A DNA stretch of 64,000 nucleotides from Richelia sinica FACHB-800 (GTDB lineage: Bacteria; Cyanobacteriota; Cyanobacteriia; Cyanobacteriales; Nostocaceae), in the NCBI RefSeq assembly GCF_014698825.1, contig NZ_JACJTT010000001.1:372001-436000 (forward strand), read 5' to 3'. Positions 53,789 to 63,105 of this stretch are shown here, in pieces. The position numbers and the translations under genes were made by a program. Each line of letters begins with the position of its first letter. Position 1 is the first letter of the stretch. A model generated the notes under the pieces. It made no database searches. It was not told the DNA's origin and saw nothing but the letters and a program-made list of their open reading frames with translations.

Positions 53789-54472
53789 CTATTCCATATC
53801 CGCTTCTTTACCAGCAGTTCCTCTTCTCCCTCTTTGGGCCCGTGGTAAAGTTTCAGTTTCAGGAACTACTTCCAATCTAGGAGCAATAACTATATATCTA
53901 GAGCCTAAAAACTTAGCTTTGAAATTTCTCATCCAGCCATGATGATTTAAAACACCACGAGCATCAAAGCCGACAATAGATATTCCACTTCTGTCATAAC
54001 TTCCTGAGACTAAAAATGTCCAGTATGTTTGGTCAGGGAAGACACCAAATTTATATTTAAAGGTAGCTGCAAAAGCCAAATAACGCCGGAAATCCATGCC
54101 ATGCAAGCCTTCGTCTTCATAAATCCGCTTGGCAGCTAGCCCAGTTTGGTACATTAATTCCGGAGTTTTGGAAGCTGAAGCAATGAACCATTGGTTTTCA
54201 GAAACCATTGTATTTTTGATTAAAGATTCATTGTCAAAATCCACATTTGCTCTGATACCAAATTGCTGACATAGCTGTTTCATTGTCATTTTGGCAGGCA
54301 AATAGACGAGCAATTCATTTTGTTCTTCTAAGGCTTCTATTTCTGCTTTAGTAAAGGGGCAAGGAGTAATAGGAATATCACCATACAAATGCTGCACATA
54401 ATCTTGAAGTTCCTGCTCATAATCGCGATTCTGAACATTAATTACTGGAATTGAGATATCTTGTACTAACAT
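53789..54472 (-). CDS. Uncharacterised protein upstream of the P450 gene
   Basis: A 227-residue soluble protein that I do not recognise. Features: an N-terminal Glu/Gln-rich helix region, a distinctive central stretch (ENQWFIASASKTPELMYQTG, then FRRYLAFAATFKYKFGVFPD and QTYWTFLVSGSYDRSGISIV), a C-terminal FKAKFLGSRYIVIAPRLE segment, and a charged tail (RAQRGRRGTAGKEADME). No signal peptide or membrane helix. The spacing of 43 bp to the P450 makes joint function likely; it could be a substrate-binding or tailoring partner. Its long upstream gap contains a CIRCE element 614 bp away. Confidence 0.7.
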   Translation of the reverse strand: MLVQDISIPVINVQNRDYEQELQDYVQHLYGDIPITPCPFTKAEIEALEEQNELLVYLPAKMTMKQLCQQFGIRANVDFDNESLIKNTMVSENQWFIASASKTPELMYQTGLAAKRIYEDEGLHGMDFRRYLAFAATFKYKFGVFPDQTYWTFLVSGSYDRSGISIVGFDARGVLNHHGWMRNFKAKFLGSRYIVIAPRLEVVPETETLPRAQRGRRGTAGKEADME

Positions 54473-54807
54473 TTCGCGACCCCTATTGTTAATGAATTGA
54501 CGTTCTTAAACAGGTGTTACTTTTAATAAAACTTTATTTACAAAAAATAAAAACAGTATAAATACGAATAAATTTAAAATATCCATTTTTGGCTGTGCAA
54601 TGATCAAAAACAGACAAAACATCAGTACAGTTCCTGAGCATGGACTAGTGAAAAAGTTAAAATATTGTTAAGAATACGTGTATATTCTGTTTATTCTGAT
54701 AATGAAAATCTTTTTTACAGTAATAACAATTAAGTAATATACGTAATATAGAGTCTCAAGGCAGAAATACACCGTAATAATACTTATTAGGTCACAATGG
54801 GGTAGGC

Positions 54808-54840
54808 ATACTATGGCTATCGTCACGCTACGCAAAGGAC
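54808..54840 (-). repeat. Degraded copy of the GTTCGCGCAGCGTG repeat
   Basis: GGCATACTATGGCTATCGTC followed by ACGCTACGCAAAGGAC resembles the reverse-strand form at 49691-49726, with several substitutions. It lies in the long gap between the P450 operon and the CIRCE site. Confidence 0.5.
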
Positions 54841-54842
54841 GA

Positions 54843-54866
54843 GGTTAACACAGGTCTTGTGTAACC
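54843..54866. other. Imperfect inverted repeat in the long gap
   Basis: GGTTAACACA pairs with TGTGTAACC across GGTCT-type loop sequence (one bulge). Apart from this, the repeat at 54808 and the CIRCE element, the 54473-55433 gap is A/T-rich with no gene that I can support. Confidence 0.3.
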
Positions 54867-55085
54867 CTTTAACCCGGACATCCCGCAAGATTGAATAATT
54901 GACTAGAAATTCCTAAACATCCCCTCAACACTGTGTTAAAGGCTACCTGGAATATGCTTTACCTGGGACTTGTACGGGAAATTATGGGCCCATAGCCAAT
55001 ATTTAAACAAATATTAAAATTATTCTTCTCATCTTTATTAACACCAAAAATTCTTTGATAATACAGTTAAACAATCGAATAACTA

Positions 55086-55112
55086 TTAGCACTTGAGCCT
55101 TGAGAGTGCTAA
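55086..55112. promoter_or_regulatory. CIRCE-type heat-shock operator (HrcA site)
   Basis: TTAGCACTT (55086-55094), a 9-bp spacer GAGCCTTGA, and GAGTGCTAA (55104-55112). This matches the CIRCE consensus TTAGCACTC-N9-GAGTGCTAA at all but one base. CIRCE binds the HrcA repressor and normally precedes groESL or dnaK; no chaperone gene is nearby. The closest plus-strand start is 322 bp downstream (a 115-residue unknown), and the closest minus-strand start is 614 bp away (the P450 operon). Confidence 0.8.
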
Positions 55113-55433
55113 TTATCTCTGATAATTATTTGCAAAATTATGTCCAATTAATTGAGTGAATAATTATAATTTTCCTAGAGGGGATAATTCACAAATTAAC
55201 TAAAAAAAAGGACTTTAAAGACTTTTGGTCATGCCATTAGTTCAATTTATGCTGTGTATTTATCTCTGTTCAACACGGCAATAAGCTGTTACACATCGAA
55301 GTTGCATAATGAAGGCAAAATGCCCAAATTACTATATTTATTAGCATTCCTGTTATGCACAATCATGGTTTAGCTAAATTTTGCCCAATACCCAAATTTC
55401 CGGTTAGTTGATTATTTGATGAAGAGGACTGGA

Positions 55434-55781
55434 ATGAGATATACATTTGATATTGTTGGCGTATCTCCAGTTTGGAATTTCTTTAGTCACCAGCAAAGTT
55501 TGGAAGAACAAAGGTTCAAAGGAGTAGAGTATCTAGGAACCCAGATTTGCACCTTAGATGCTTTGCTAGAGACTGTGGAACCAGTTCCGGCTAAATGGGG
55601 TTGGAATTTAGATCAAGTGGTCGAAACTGTAATTGCTTTTTGGGTAAATAATGCAGAAACTATTGAATATTGGAAGACTCGCTTACAAGATGCAGGTAGG
55701 GATAATTTACTTGTGGCTAGAGTCGCGGAAATTTCTTCGCTGCAAGCTGAGTTTGAATCTCTCTTAAGAAAGAATTGGTGA
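55434..55781 (+). CDS. Uncharacterised 115-residue protein
   Basis: A soluble protein beginning MRYTFDIVGVSPVWNFFSHQ and containing LDALLETVEPVPAKWGWNLD, then a helical C-terminal half ending SSLQAEFESLLRKNW. I recognise no family. The ATG at 55434 is supported by AGAGG six bases upstream. Its 3' end overlaps the convergent ATP-grasp gene by 18 bp. It is the first gene downstream of the CIRCE element on this strand. Confidence 0.6.
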   Translation: MRYTFDIVGVSPVWNFFSHQQSLEEQRFKGVEYLGTQICTLDALLETVEPVPAKWGWNLDQVVETVIAFWVNNAETIEYWKTRLQDAGRDNLLVARVAEISSLQAEFESLLRKNW

Positions 55782-56762
55782 ATTTTCCAAGGATTGGAGA
55801 ATTTTTAAATATAAATCTTCGACTCTTTGCATTTGTTTATCTCCACCAGTGGCATAGTGAGATAAGCTAGGAGCCGAATTAACTTCAATTAGGGTATAGT
55901 CGAGGATTGGCTGTGTAATATCATTGCTAATTATATCCACACCTGCCAATCTCAAACCCATATCTTTGGTAATATTAACCGCTAATTTTTGAAAATTAGG
56001 ATGAATTTGTTCGGTGAAATCGACAGCTTCACCACCAGCTGATAAATTAGCATTATCTAACAAAAAGACAGTAGTATTTTGGGGAATAATACTCTGTAAG
56101 GAAAGATTTTGACGTTGTAATTTTTCGGCAATGCGAAAATCGAATAAATTAATTTTTACTTTTCGTCCTTGTTGAATCAAATACGCTTGTTTGGCTTGGA
56201 TTAGTTGTTCTACCGTATCTTCACCATTACCAACCACAAAAAATGGAATTCTTTGATAAGCAGCTATAACTTCATTATCAAAAACTAAGATTCTGTAGTC
56301 ATTACCACTATAGAATCGTTCGACAATAAAGCCAGGATTAATTTCTAAAATTTTTCCTGCGACTTCATAATACTGTGTGGAATTATAAATTTTGGTAACT
56401 AAAACACCTTGTCTAAGGTTCAATGGTTTCATAATTACGGGAAAACCTAGATTTTGAGCATAGCTCAAACCATCATCAACATTCCGGGATGCAGTTAAAC
56501 TAGCGCAAAGTTTTTCATGGAAAAAAGTTTGACCTTCTGTAATCTTGTATCCAAATTGCTTGAGAAAATATTTGGTGTAATGTTTATCTCTTGCTAAATC
56601 AGAGGACCCATAGCCGTTAACGTTTAATCTGGTGCCACTAAAAACAGTTTTTTTGCCATTTTTAAAAGTAATATGACCTACTAATTTATATTCTGGCTCA
56701 AGTAAAAGTTCTGCATTGATTTTGGATGCAGCTTTCTGGAGGATAGATATCAGCAAAGACAT
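55764..56762 (-). CDS. ATP-grasp ligase, cyanophycin synthetase/glutathione synthetase-like
   Basis: A 332-residue carboxylate-amine ligase. After an N-terminal region (1-75) comes an ATP-grasp fold: LNVNGYGSSDLARDKHYTKY, FPVIMKPLNLRQGVLV (ATP-binding Lys), IVERFYSGNDYRILV, AGGEAVDFTEQIHP and metal-binding LIEVNSAPSLSHYA. It resembles the ATP-grasp half of cyanophycin synthetase, but the Mur-ligase half is absent. It probably forms an amide or peptide bond to an unknown substrate. The ATG at 56762 is chosen over a start six codons upstream. Confidence 0.8.
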   Translation of the reverse strand: MSLLISILQKAASKINAELLLEPEYKLVGHITFKNGKKTVFSGTRLNVNGYGSSDLARDKHYTKYFLKQFGYKITEGQTFFHEKLCASLTASRNVDDGLSYAQNLGFPVIMKPLNLRQGVLVTKIYNSTQYYEVAGKILEINPGFIVERFYSGNDYRILVFDNEVIAAYQRIPFFVVGNGEDTVEQLIQAKQAYLIQQGRKVKINLFDFRIAEKLQRQNLSLQSIIPQNTTVFLLDNANLSAGGEAVDFTEQIHPNFQKLAVNITKDMGLRLAGVDIISNDITQPILDYTLIEVNSAPSLSHYATGGDKQMQRVEDLYLKILQSLENSPILS

Positions 56763-57029
56763 TGTTATACACCCTGTCAATAAGAAATGGTAACAATTTT
56801 AACTATGTGATAATTTTAACCTGAATAGACAAAATATAGGATATTTTTCCCTTGAAAGATAAAAGGTATACACAAATAATTTGAGGCTATAAGTATCCCC
56901 ATTTAACTTTGGTATCAATCAACAGGAGAAAATAGAAAATTTCTATACTGCTGGATAATAGCCCTGCTGTCGCAAGAGGTCTTGACAATCCCTAAATAAT
57001 GTAATAACAAAGTGGCATCATCAATAAAA

Positions 57030-57067
57030 GCGTTAGTGTTTTCCTGGGTAAAGATACACACTAACGC
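57030..57067 (+). promoter_or_regulatory. 10-bp inverted repeat just upstream of the 78-residue protein gene
   Basis: GCGTTAGTGT (57030-57039) and ACACTAACGC (57058-57067) are perfect inverted repeats with an 18-bp spacer, ending 32 bp before the start codon. This could be a repressor site or leader hairpin. The rest of the 56763-57099 gap shows nothing else. Confidence 0.5.
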
Positions 57068-57099
57068 CTTTAACTCAAATTCATACGGTTAACATCATC

Positions 57100-57336
57100 A
57101 TGCCACAAAACACAGATTCTCAAGAGAGTAAATCAGAAAATCAAGCTATTACATACAAAAATCGACTCAATGCTTGGGCGATCGCACGGTTACTTTCAGA
57201 CACAGAAAAGGTAATTGTGGCGAGATTTCGGAGTCGTTCTGATGCGGATGGTTATCTTCAACACTTAAGTCAAATTAGTCCTAATACAACTTTCCAGATA
57301 GTTTTTGATTGTCAACGGGAAGAAGTGGTTGTTTAA
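57100..57336 (+). CDS. Small conserved-looking soluble protein of 78 residues
   Basis: The sequence has an acidic N-terminal tail and then NAWAIARLLSDTEKVIVARF-RSRSDADGYLQHLSQ, ending QIVFDCQREEVVV. The pattern, an alternation of a helix and short strands, suggests a compact domain. No family is recognised with confidence, though it resembles small cyanobacterial proteins of unknown function. Its upstream 10-bp palindrome suggests specific control. Confidence 0.6.
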   Translation: MPQNTDSQESKSENQAITYKNRLNAWAIARLLSDTEKVIVARFRSRSDADGYLQHLSQISPNTTFQIVFDCQREEVVV

Positions 57337-57962
57337 TGTGCAGAAATTTTGAGAACCCGTCTATACCAATAGAAATGAGAAATGTTGTACCAATTTTTTC
57401 TGAAGATGCAGATAATAACACCCCCCTGTATTCCTGCCTTGCCAAGGGGTGAAGGCAAAGCCAGAGGGTAAATATATGCAGATACACAAAGAAACGGTAT
57501 TAGCTGAATTAGTGTCAATTCATCAATAACAATTATTTTTCTAATTGGTATTGGGGTCATCTAAATTGATGGGATTTGGAAACAAAGCAGGTCAAAAATA
57601 TAACCAGACGATTGGTTATGGTAGGGTAGACGGGTTTTTTGAGAATAAATTCAGGGTGTAATCTACTTCCCTAGAACATCAATTTTCACTAGGAAGAGTT
57701 ATAGCATTTTGGATTTTGGTAGCAATGATTAGGACCATAGCAGGGATGTGATAAAATTTACTGTATATAGTATTTTTCTTCTCTAGTAACAAGATAAAAG
57801 CAATATCTTGTTGACCTAGAGGTGAGCTTTTGACGGGACTGAGGCAAACATTACATCACAGTTTGGATTTACTAAAGCGAGGATGGCGATTATCTTTGTA
57901 ATCGCATATTTAAGCGGTAAATCTAGAGGTCTTCACAGAATTTGCACATCCCTGACTTGGCT
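57337..57962. other. 626-bp gap upstream of the sensor kinase
   Basis: A/T-rich sequence. The only symmetry I see is ATAACCA (57600-57606) with TGGTTAT (57613-57619), a weak 7-bp stem. No gene, repeat or clear promoter can be supported. Confidence 0.4.
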
Positions 57963-59648
57963 ATGAAAATTGCTCACAAATTAGTTGGAAGTTTTATTGG
58001 TGTTTCTTTATTAACATTTGTAGTGGGTGCAGTAGCGATCGCCCAAAGCCAAAAAATGGCTAAAGCATTAGCAGTCCTAGAAGCTAAACATGTCGCGCAA
58101 ATGCTAGCTACATCAATTTCTGAGGATTTGTATGGTGAAGATTTATCACCAGAGGTAGCAGCAGAGAGTTTACAATCCTATGTCACATTACTTCATCAAA
58201 AACAGAATCGCGATAGCGTGGTAGTAAATTTGCAAAAAAAAATCTTAGCAAATCCACATCCACAAGATATCGGTACAGTTTTCGACGATGATCAAGGACA
58301 GGAAGTCAATCAGACCTTGCAAGATGGGAAAGTGAGAACCTTTTTAACACAAGAATCTCATCATTTGCCAATTGCAAAAATGATTGTGGTTCCTTTGTAT
58401 AAAGATGCAAACACTATAGGCGGGGCAGTAATTCTCGAATATTCGTCAATGTATAACGAAGCGATTTCCTTTGCTAGACCAACAATTGTAATTATTGGTA
58501 TTACTAGTTTAGGCTGTGTGACTTTGGCTTTATTCTTTGGTTTCAGAATTGCCAGTCATATTAATAAACCTCTAAAATTAGCAACAAGTGTTGCCCAACA
58601 AGTTACCCAATCTTCCAACTTTGATTTGCAAGTGCCAGTTATCAGTCAAGATGAAACAGGTATTTTAGGAACAGCACTAAATCATTTAATTCAAAAAGTA
58701 AAAGAACTGCTATTAGAAAAGGAACAGCACAGCCAAGAAATTCAGCAGACCCTAGAACAATTACACAAAGCCCAACTGCAACTTGTGCAAACAGAAAAAA
58801 TGTCGAGTTTAGGGCAATTAATAGCAGGAATTGCCCACGAAATCAACAACCCTGTAAACTTCATTTATGGCAACATCGCGCACATTGATAACTATAGTCA
58901 AAACTTATTAAAGCTTGTTGCGGCTTATCAATATCATTATCCAGAGACACCGGAAAAAATTCAAATCATTTTGGATGAAATGGAACTTGACTTCATCCAA
59001 GAAGATTTACCTAAATTACTCCAGTCTATGGAAATTGGAACTGAGAGAATTAGACAAATAGTTTTATCTTTACGTAACTTTTCTCGACTAGATGAATCTG
59101 AATTTAAATATGTTGATATCCATGAAGGAATAGAAAATACTCTATTAATTTTGCAACATCGTCTCAAAACCAAACCAGATAGTCCAGGCATTCAAATAAT
59201 CAAAGAATATGCGAAATTACCATTGATAGAATGCTACGCAGGGCAACTCAACCAAGTATTTATGAATTTACTGACAAATGCTATCGATGCAGTAGATGAA
59301 TTACTAATACAACAGAAAAAAGATAGCTTGCTTCAGCAGCAAGGACTGATTTATATTTCTACTCAACTAATTACTGATCATCTTGTACAAATTACCATTA
59401 CTGACAACGGATTAGGCATACCGGAAACGGCGCGATCGCGCATTTTTGACCCATTTTTTACTACCAAACCTGTCGGCAAAGGCACAGGGCTAGGTCTATC
59501 TATTAGTTACAATATTATTGTTGAAAAACACCATGGCAAAATGTGGTGTGATTCCCAGTTGGGAGAGGGGACTAAATTTGTGATTCAAGTCCCCATTAGT
59601 CGCCATAAACAAAAAATGCCTATAGATAGTATCGCACTGTCGTTATAA
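57963..59648 (+). CDS. Sensor histidine kinase with periplasmic domain, HAMP and coiled coil
   Basis: A 561-residue membrane kinase. TM1 is at about 7-27, an extracytoplasmic sensor domain at about 30-165, and TM2 at about 175-200 ([19 protein letters not shown]). HAMP (residues ~200-255) and a Gln-rich coiled coil follow. The kinase core has the phospho-acceptor His in [18 protein letters not shown]-box [22 protein letters not shown] and [17 protein letters not shown]. The HEINNP form is typical of cyanobacterial HisKA kinases without a linked receiver. The ATG at 57963 avoids a TTG start seven codons earlier. The 3' end overlaps the convergent kimA-like gene by 29 bp. Confidence 0.9.
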   Translation: MKIAHKLVGSFIGVSLLTFVVGAVAIAQSQKMAKALAVLEAKHVAQMLATSISEDLYGEDLSPEVAAESLQSYVTLLHQKQNRDSVVVNLQKKILANPHPQDIGTVFDDDQGQEVNQTLQDGKVRTFLTQESHHLPIAKMIVVPLYKDANTIGGAVILEYSSMYNEAISFARPTIVIIGITSLGCVTLALFFGFRIASHINKPLKLATSVAQQVTQSSNFDLQVPVISQDETGILGTALNHLIQKVKELLLEKEQHSQEIQQTLEQLHKAQLQLVQTEKMSSLGQLIAGIAHEINNPVNFIYGNIAHIDNYSQNLLKLVAAYQYHYPETPEKIQIILDEMELDFIQEDLPKLLQSMEIGTERIRQIVLSLRNFSRLDESEFKYVDIHEGIENTLLILQHRLKTKPDSPGIQIIKEYAKLPLIECYAGQLNQVFMNLLTNAIDAVDELLIQQKKDSLLQQQGLIYISTQLITDHLVQITITDNGLGIPETARSRIFDPFFTTKPVGKGTGLGLSISYNIIVEKHHGKMWCDSQLGEGTKFVIQVPISRHKQKMPIDSIALSL

Positions 59649-61455
59649 CTCGACTTCTCTTCGCACGTAGGGCATTTTTGAGAAAGAAAGTGGTTTGGTT
59701 ATGTAAAATCCCATCCCACCAATTACGTGTGACAAAAGCAGGAATAATAATTGTGGTGAAAACCTCCGGATAACGTTGTTCAAATTGGCGGACAAACTCC
59801 ACAATAGGAGTAATGACAGACCGATAAGGTGACTCGATAATTTCTAGGGGAATATCTGATTCTAAATTACGCCATTTAGCTTGCAGTTTTTCCCGATCTG
59901 TGGAACCAATATCAACATGAATGGCTACGATTTCATCTGCTACTGTCCGGGCATATTCTAATGCTTCTACTGTTCCTCGATTCAATTGTCCAACAATGAC
60001 AACCGCAGGATGAGTTACTTTTTCTGGTTTTGGTCGAGGAATATAACTGCGTGGTGCCAGTCCTTGAATACTCAGTCGTTCAGCTACATATTGATAATGT
60101 CGATTAATAGCTAAAAACAGACTGACTAAAATGGGAATAGCCACCACCACTAACCAAGCACCCAAGAGAAACTTGGTAAAAACTATTACACCCAAAACCA
60201 CAGCCGTGGCGATCGCACCTAAACCATTCATCACCGCGCTGGAATGCCAACCACTCGTTTGCCCTTGAAACCAATGACGTACCATTCCTGCTTGAGACAG
60301 GGTAAAGGAAGTGAACACCCCAACTGCATAGAGGGGAATAACAGCGCTGACTTGTCCTTTAAAAATAATGACAAGAATGGCAGCGCAAAGACTGAGGAGA
60401 ATGATACCGTTAGAGTAAACCAAGCGATCGCCTAACAGAGCTAGTTGCCGCGGTAAAAAACCATCTCTAGCCAGGAAGTAACACAGTCTGGGAAAATCTG
60501 CATAACTGGTATTAGCTGCCAATAACAAGATTAACAACGTCACCATTTGCAGAAAAAAGTACAACGGCCCACCCCCAAAAATTTGCCGCCCCAGGAGTGA
60601 AACCACCGTTTGTCCTTCTTCAGGCACAATGTGATAAATATTTGCTAAACAAGTAATGCCCACAAACATTAATCCCAACAGCCCACCCAAATACAACAAA
60701 GTCAAACGGGCGTTTTGCCATTCTGGTGGTTTAAAAGCCAAAACTCCATCGGAAATAGCTTCCACACCTGTCAAAGCCGTACATCCTGCTGAGAAGGCAC
60801 GCAAAATGAAAAATAAACTCAATCCTTCTTTCACAGACAATGCAGGATATGCAGTCACAGCTTGACCAGTAGTGAATTTAAATAAACCTACCAAAATCAA
60901 TAAAAACACGCTGGCAATAAAACTATAGGTAGGAATCATAAAAATATTTCCTGATTCCTTCACCCCCCGGAGATTAGCCAGCATCAACAAGAAGATGAAA
61001 ACTAAACACAGTAAAACCGTGTGAGATTGTAGTGACGGAATCGCTGAAGTTAAAGCCGCCGTACCCGCAGATATACTGACCGTTACTGTCAATATATAGT
61101 CAATCATCAGCGACCCACCAGCCACCAATCCAGGATAAAGCCCCAGATTTTCCCTCGCCACAATGTAAGAACCACCACCTTGAGGATAGGCGCGAATCGT
61201 CTGACGGTAGGAAAGGACAACAATTCCCAGCAGTACAATAATGGCTACAGCTATGGGCAGAGATAAACCCAAAGCGCTACTGCCAGCAGCCACTAAGATT
61301 AACAAAATTTCTTCTGTTGCATAAGCCACAGAAGACAAAGCATCAGAAGAAAGCACTGCCAAAGCTGCGGCATTAGTCAATCGCTCTTCACTGTGTGCGC
61401 TTGTAGGTAGGGATTTGCCGAGTAAAACTTGTTTAATTTGAGTGTAGAGGGACAT
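59620..61455 (-). CDS. kimA: KimA-like APC-superfamily potassium importer
   Basis: A 611-residue transporter. It has about 12 transmembrane helices (residues 20-465) with the family signatures RLTNAAALAVLSSDALSSVA, RQTIRAYPQGGGSYIVAREN and LVAGGSLMIDYILTVTVSIS, close to Bacillus KimA (high-affinity K+ uptake by proton symport). A C-terminal cytoplasmic USP-like domain (~480-611) begins at HPAVVIVGQLNRGTVEALEY. In Bacillus KimA is controlled by cyclic di-AMP; no ydaO-type riboswitch was recognised upstream. General amino-acid permease is the alternative. It is 153 bp downstream of sbcD on the same strand. Confidence 0.8.
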   Translation of the reverse strand: MSLYTQIKQVLLGKSLPTSAHSEERLTNAAALAVLSSDALSSVAYATEEILLILVAAGSSALGLSLPIAVAIIVLLGIVVLSYRQTIRAYPQGGGSYIVARENLGLYPGLVAGGSLMIDYILTVTVSISAGTAALTSAIPSLQSHTVLLCLVFIFLLMLANLRGVKESGNIFMIPTYSFIASVFLLILVGLFKFTTGQAVTAYPALSVKEGLSLFFILRAFSAGCTALTGVEAISDGVLAFKPPEWQNARLTLLYLGGLLGLMFVGITCLANIYHIVPEEGQTVVSLLGRQIFGGGPLYFFLQMVTLLILLLAANTSYADFPRLCYFLARDGFLPRQLALLGDRLVYSNGIILLSLCAAILVIIFKGQVSAVIPLYAVGVFTSFTLSQAGMVRHWFQGQTSGWHSSAVMNGLGAIATAVVLGVIVFTKFLLGAWLVVVAIPILVSLFLAINRHYQYVAERLSIQGLAPRSYIPRPKPEKVTHPAVVIVGQLNRGTVEALEYARTVADEIVAIHVDIGSTDREKLQAKWRNLESDIPLEIIESPYRSVITPIVEFVRQFEQRYPEVFTTIIIPAFVTRNWWDGILHNQTTFFLKNALRAKRSRVITTVRYYL

Positions 61456-61608
61456 ATAAAGTCCACTAGCAAACGTGTAAATACCCTTTGAGTGAGTGAT
61501 TAACTCAATGATGAACCCAAGGATTACAGCAATTTTGGCAGATCCTACACAGGTTGATTATTAATTTTTCTGCCTGAACAATTTCCACTTATCACCACCT
61601 AACGCAAC

Positions 61609-62865
61609 CTATGATTGTGGCGTAACCGTTTCCAACCACATTTCTTCATCACCAGCCAACAACTTCTGTGCTGCTTCCACCATCGATGCAGCTATTTCCT
61701 GCAAATCTTGCCGATTATCTAGATAAGTTTTCAATGCTTCCATGGGGTCAATACTGTTACTAGCACTCAGTTCCGGAATTCTGGGTTTAGCTAACTGACT
61801 AACCAACTCTGGTTGAATGGTATAGGTGTGAGCCGTGCTTAAAGCTTGGTGCAGGGAGGAATTATCAATTAAATCTAACTGTTCAGAACGAATTTTATAA
61901 ATTAGTCGCACCACAGCATTTTCAATGTCATGCTTACCTATTGCTTTCAGTAGCACCCCTTGCGGCTCATCTGCCTTGGATAAATCTACCTCAATGGTGC
62001 GAAATACCCGCACAGGCAAAGGACAAAACTCCCAATTCACCTGTCCCCGTTCCAACTCCACCATCACATAACCCTTATCTTCCTTCTCTTCGCTAAAATC
62101 TACCCGTTCAATACTGCCTGGATAAATTACAGGTGGGTGATTGGATTTATTGAGATTTTGGTGACGATGAACATGTCCCAAAGCCACATAGTCAAAACAA
62201 GGACGGGTCAGCAACGATAAAGGTAAAGTAAAGCCTTTACCTACAGCTAACAACCTTTCTGCTCCCAAGGTGGCATTATCAGCCATCAGGTGAGCTAACA
62301 ACACCGTTGGTACATCAGGGTCAAGGCGGCGAATTTCAGCTTCTAAAACTACCTGTAACCGCTCTGCTAACAGATGATTGACTTCAGCCAAAGATAAACC
62401 CTCCGTTTCTTGGCGTGTCATCAATGTAGAGCGTGTTAGCCAAGGGAGAGTAATTACTTGTACCATACCATTGCGGGTTTGAATCCTGTGGGTAGTCAAG
62501 GTATCACCCACCACAAATCCTGGTACGCCCAAAGTCCGATAAATATTTAAACTTGCACCTCCCAATCCTTGGGAATGTTGGTCATGGTTTCCCACTAACA
62601 ACACGGTGGGAATATCTGCATCAACCAAACGGCGAAATTGACTGGCAAAGGCTTCTTGGACATAGGGGGCTGGTGTGGCATCTGGAAAAGCATCACCGCC
62701 AAATATCACTAAGTCCACATTATCTGTTAAGGCTCGGTCAATACACAAAGATAATGTATTGACAAAATCCTCTAATCGTGTATTCAATCCAGTGGTGGGA
62801 TTAATCCGTCCGTGGGAAAAGCCACTTCCCATGTGGATATCTGAAAGGTGGAGTATTTTAATCAT
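61609..62865 (-). CDS. sbcD: SbcD-type nuclease subunit (Mre11 family)
   Basis: A 418-residue metallophosphoesterase acting on DNA ends and hairpins as part of SbcCD. The five metal motifs are present: LHLSDIHMG, FGGDAFPD, VGNHDQH, LLAHLMAD and LGHVHRHQ. The capping region and C-terminal helix bundle (~330-418) follow. The catalytic arrangement matches Mre11/SbcD. The SbcC ATPase gene is not adjacent. The start is ATG at 62865. Confidence 0.9.
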   Translation of the reverse strand: MIKILHLSDIHMGSGFSHGRINPTTGLNTRLEDFVNTLSLCIDRALTDNVDLVIFGGDAFPDATPAPYVQEAFASQFRRLVDADIPTVLLVGNHDQHSQGLGGASLNIYRTLGVPGFVVGDTLTTHRIQTRNGMVQVITLPWLTRSTLMTRQETEGLSLAEVNHLLAERLQVVLEAEIRRLDPDVPTVLLAHLMADNATLGAERLLAVGKGFTLPLSLLTRPCFDYVALGHVHRHQNLNKSNHPPVIYPGSIERVDFSEEKEDKGYVMVELERGQVNWEFCPLPVRVFRTIEVDLSKADEPQGVLLKAIGKHDIENAVVRLIYKIRSEQLDLIDNSSLHQALSTAHTYTIQPELVSQLAKPRIPELSASNSIDPMEALKTYLDNRQDLQEIAASMVEAAQKLLAGDEEMWLETVTPQS

Positions 62866-62960
62866 ATGGAGTGATTAATGATTTAGTCATTAGTCACTAG
62901 CTTAAATCAGGAATTAGTGAGATTGTTGACTCTAGGGGGTTTCCAGGAAATAAATGACTC

Positions 62961-63074
62961 AATTGATGACATTGTAGGGGCGGGTTTACAAATATCCTTC
63001 TTCATCAACCAAGATCCAATTGATGACATTGTAGGGGCGGGTTCACAAATATCCTCATTCATCAACCAATATCC
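62961..63074. repeat. Two tandem 57-bp repeats with an inverted partial copy
   Basis: The unit at 62961-63017, beginning AATTGATGACATTGTAGGGG, is repeated at 63018-63074 with a few changes. It contains GTAGGGGCGGGTTTA, whose reverse complement TAAACCCGCCCCTA appears at about 63078-63091, so a hairpin is possible. It lies downstream of cysH, between cysH and sbcD. Length 57 is a multiple of 3, but I see no conserved product. Confidence 0.85.
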
Positions 63075-63105
63075 AAATAAACCCGCCCCTACTAAAGGTG
63101 CAAAC

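Noticed and set aside
61456-61608. ydaO-type cyclic di-AMP riboswitch ahead of the KimA-like gene
   Set aside because: The 153-bp leader shows none of the conserved blocks or stems that I know for this riboswitch.
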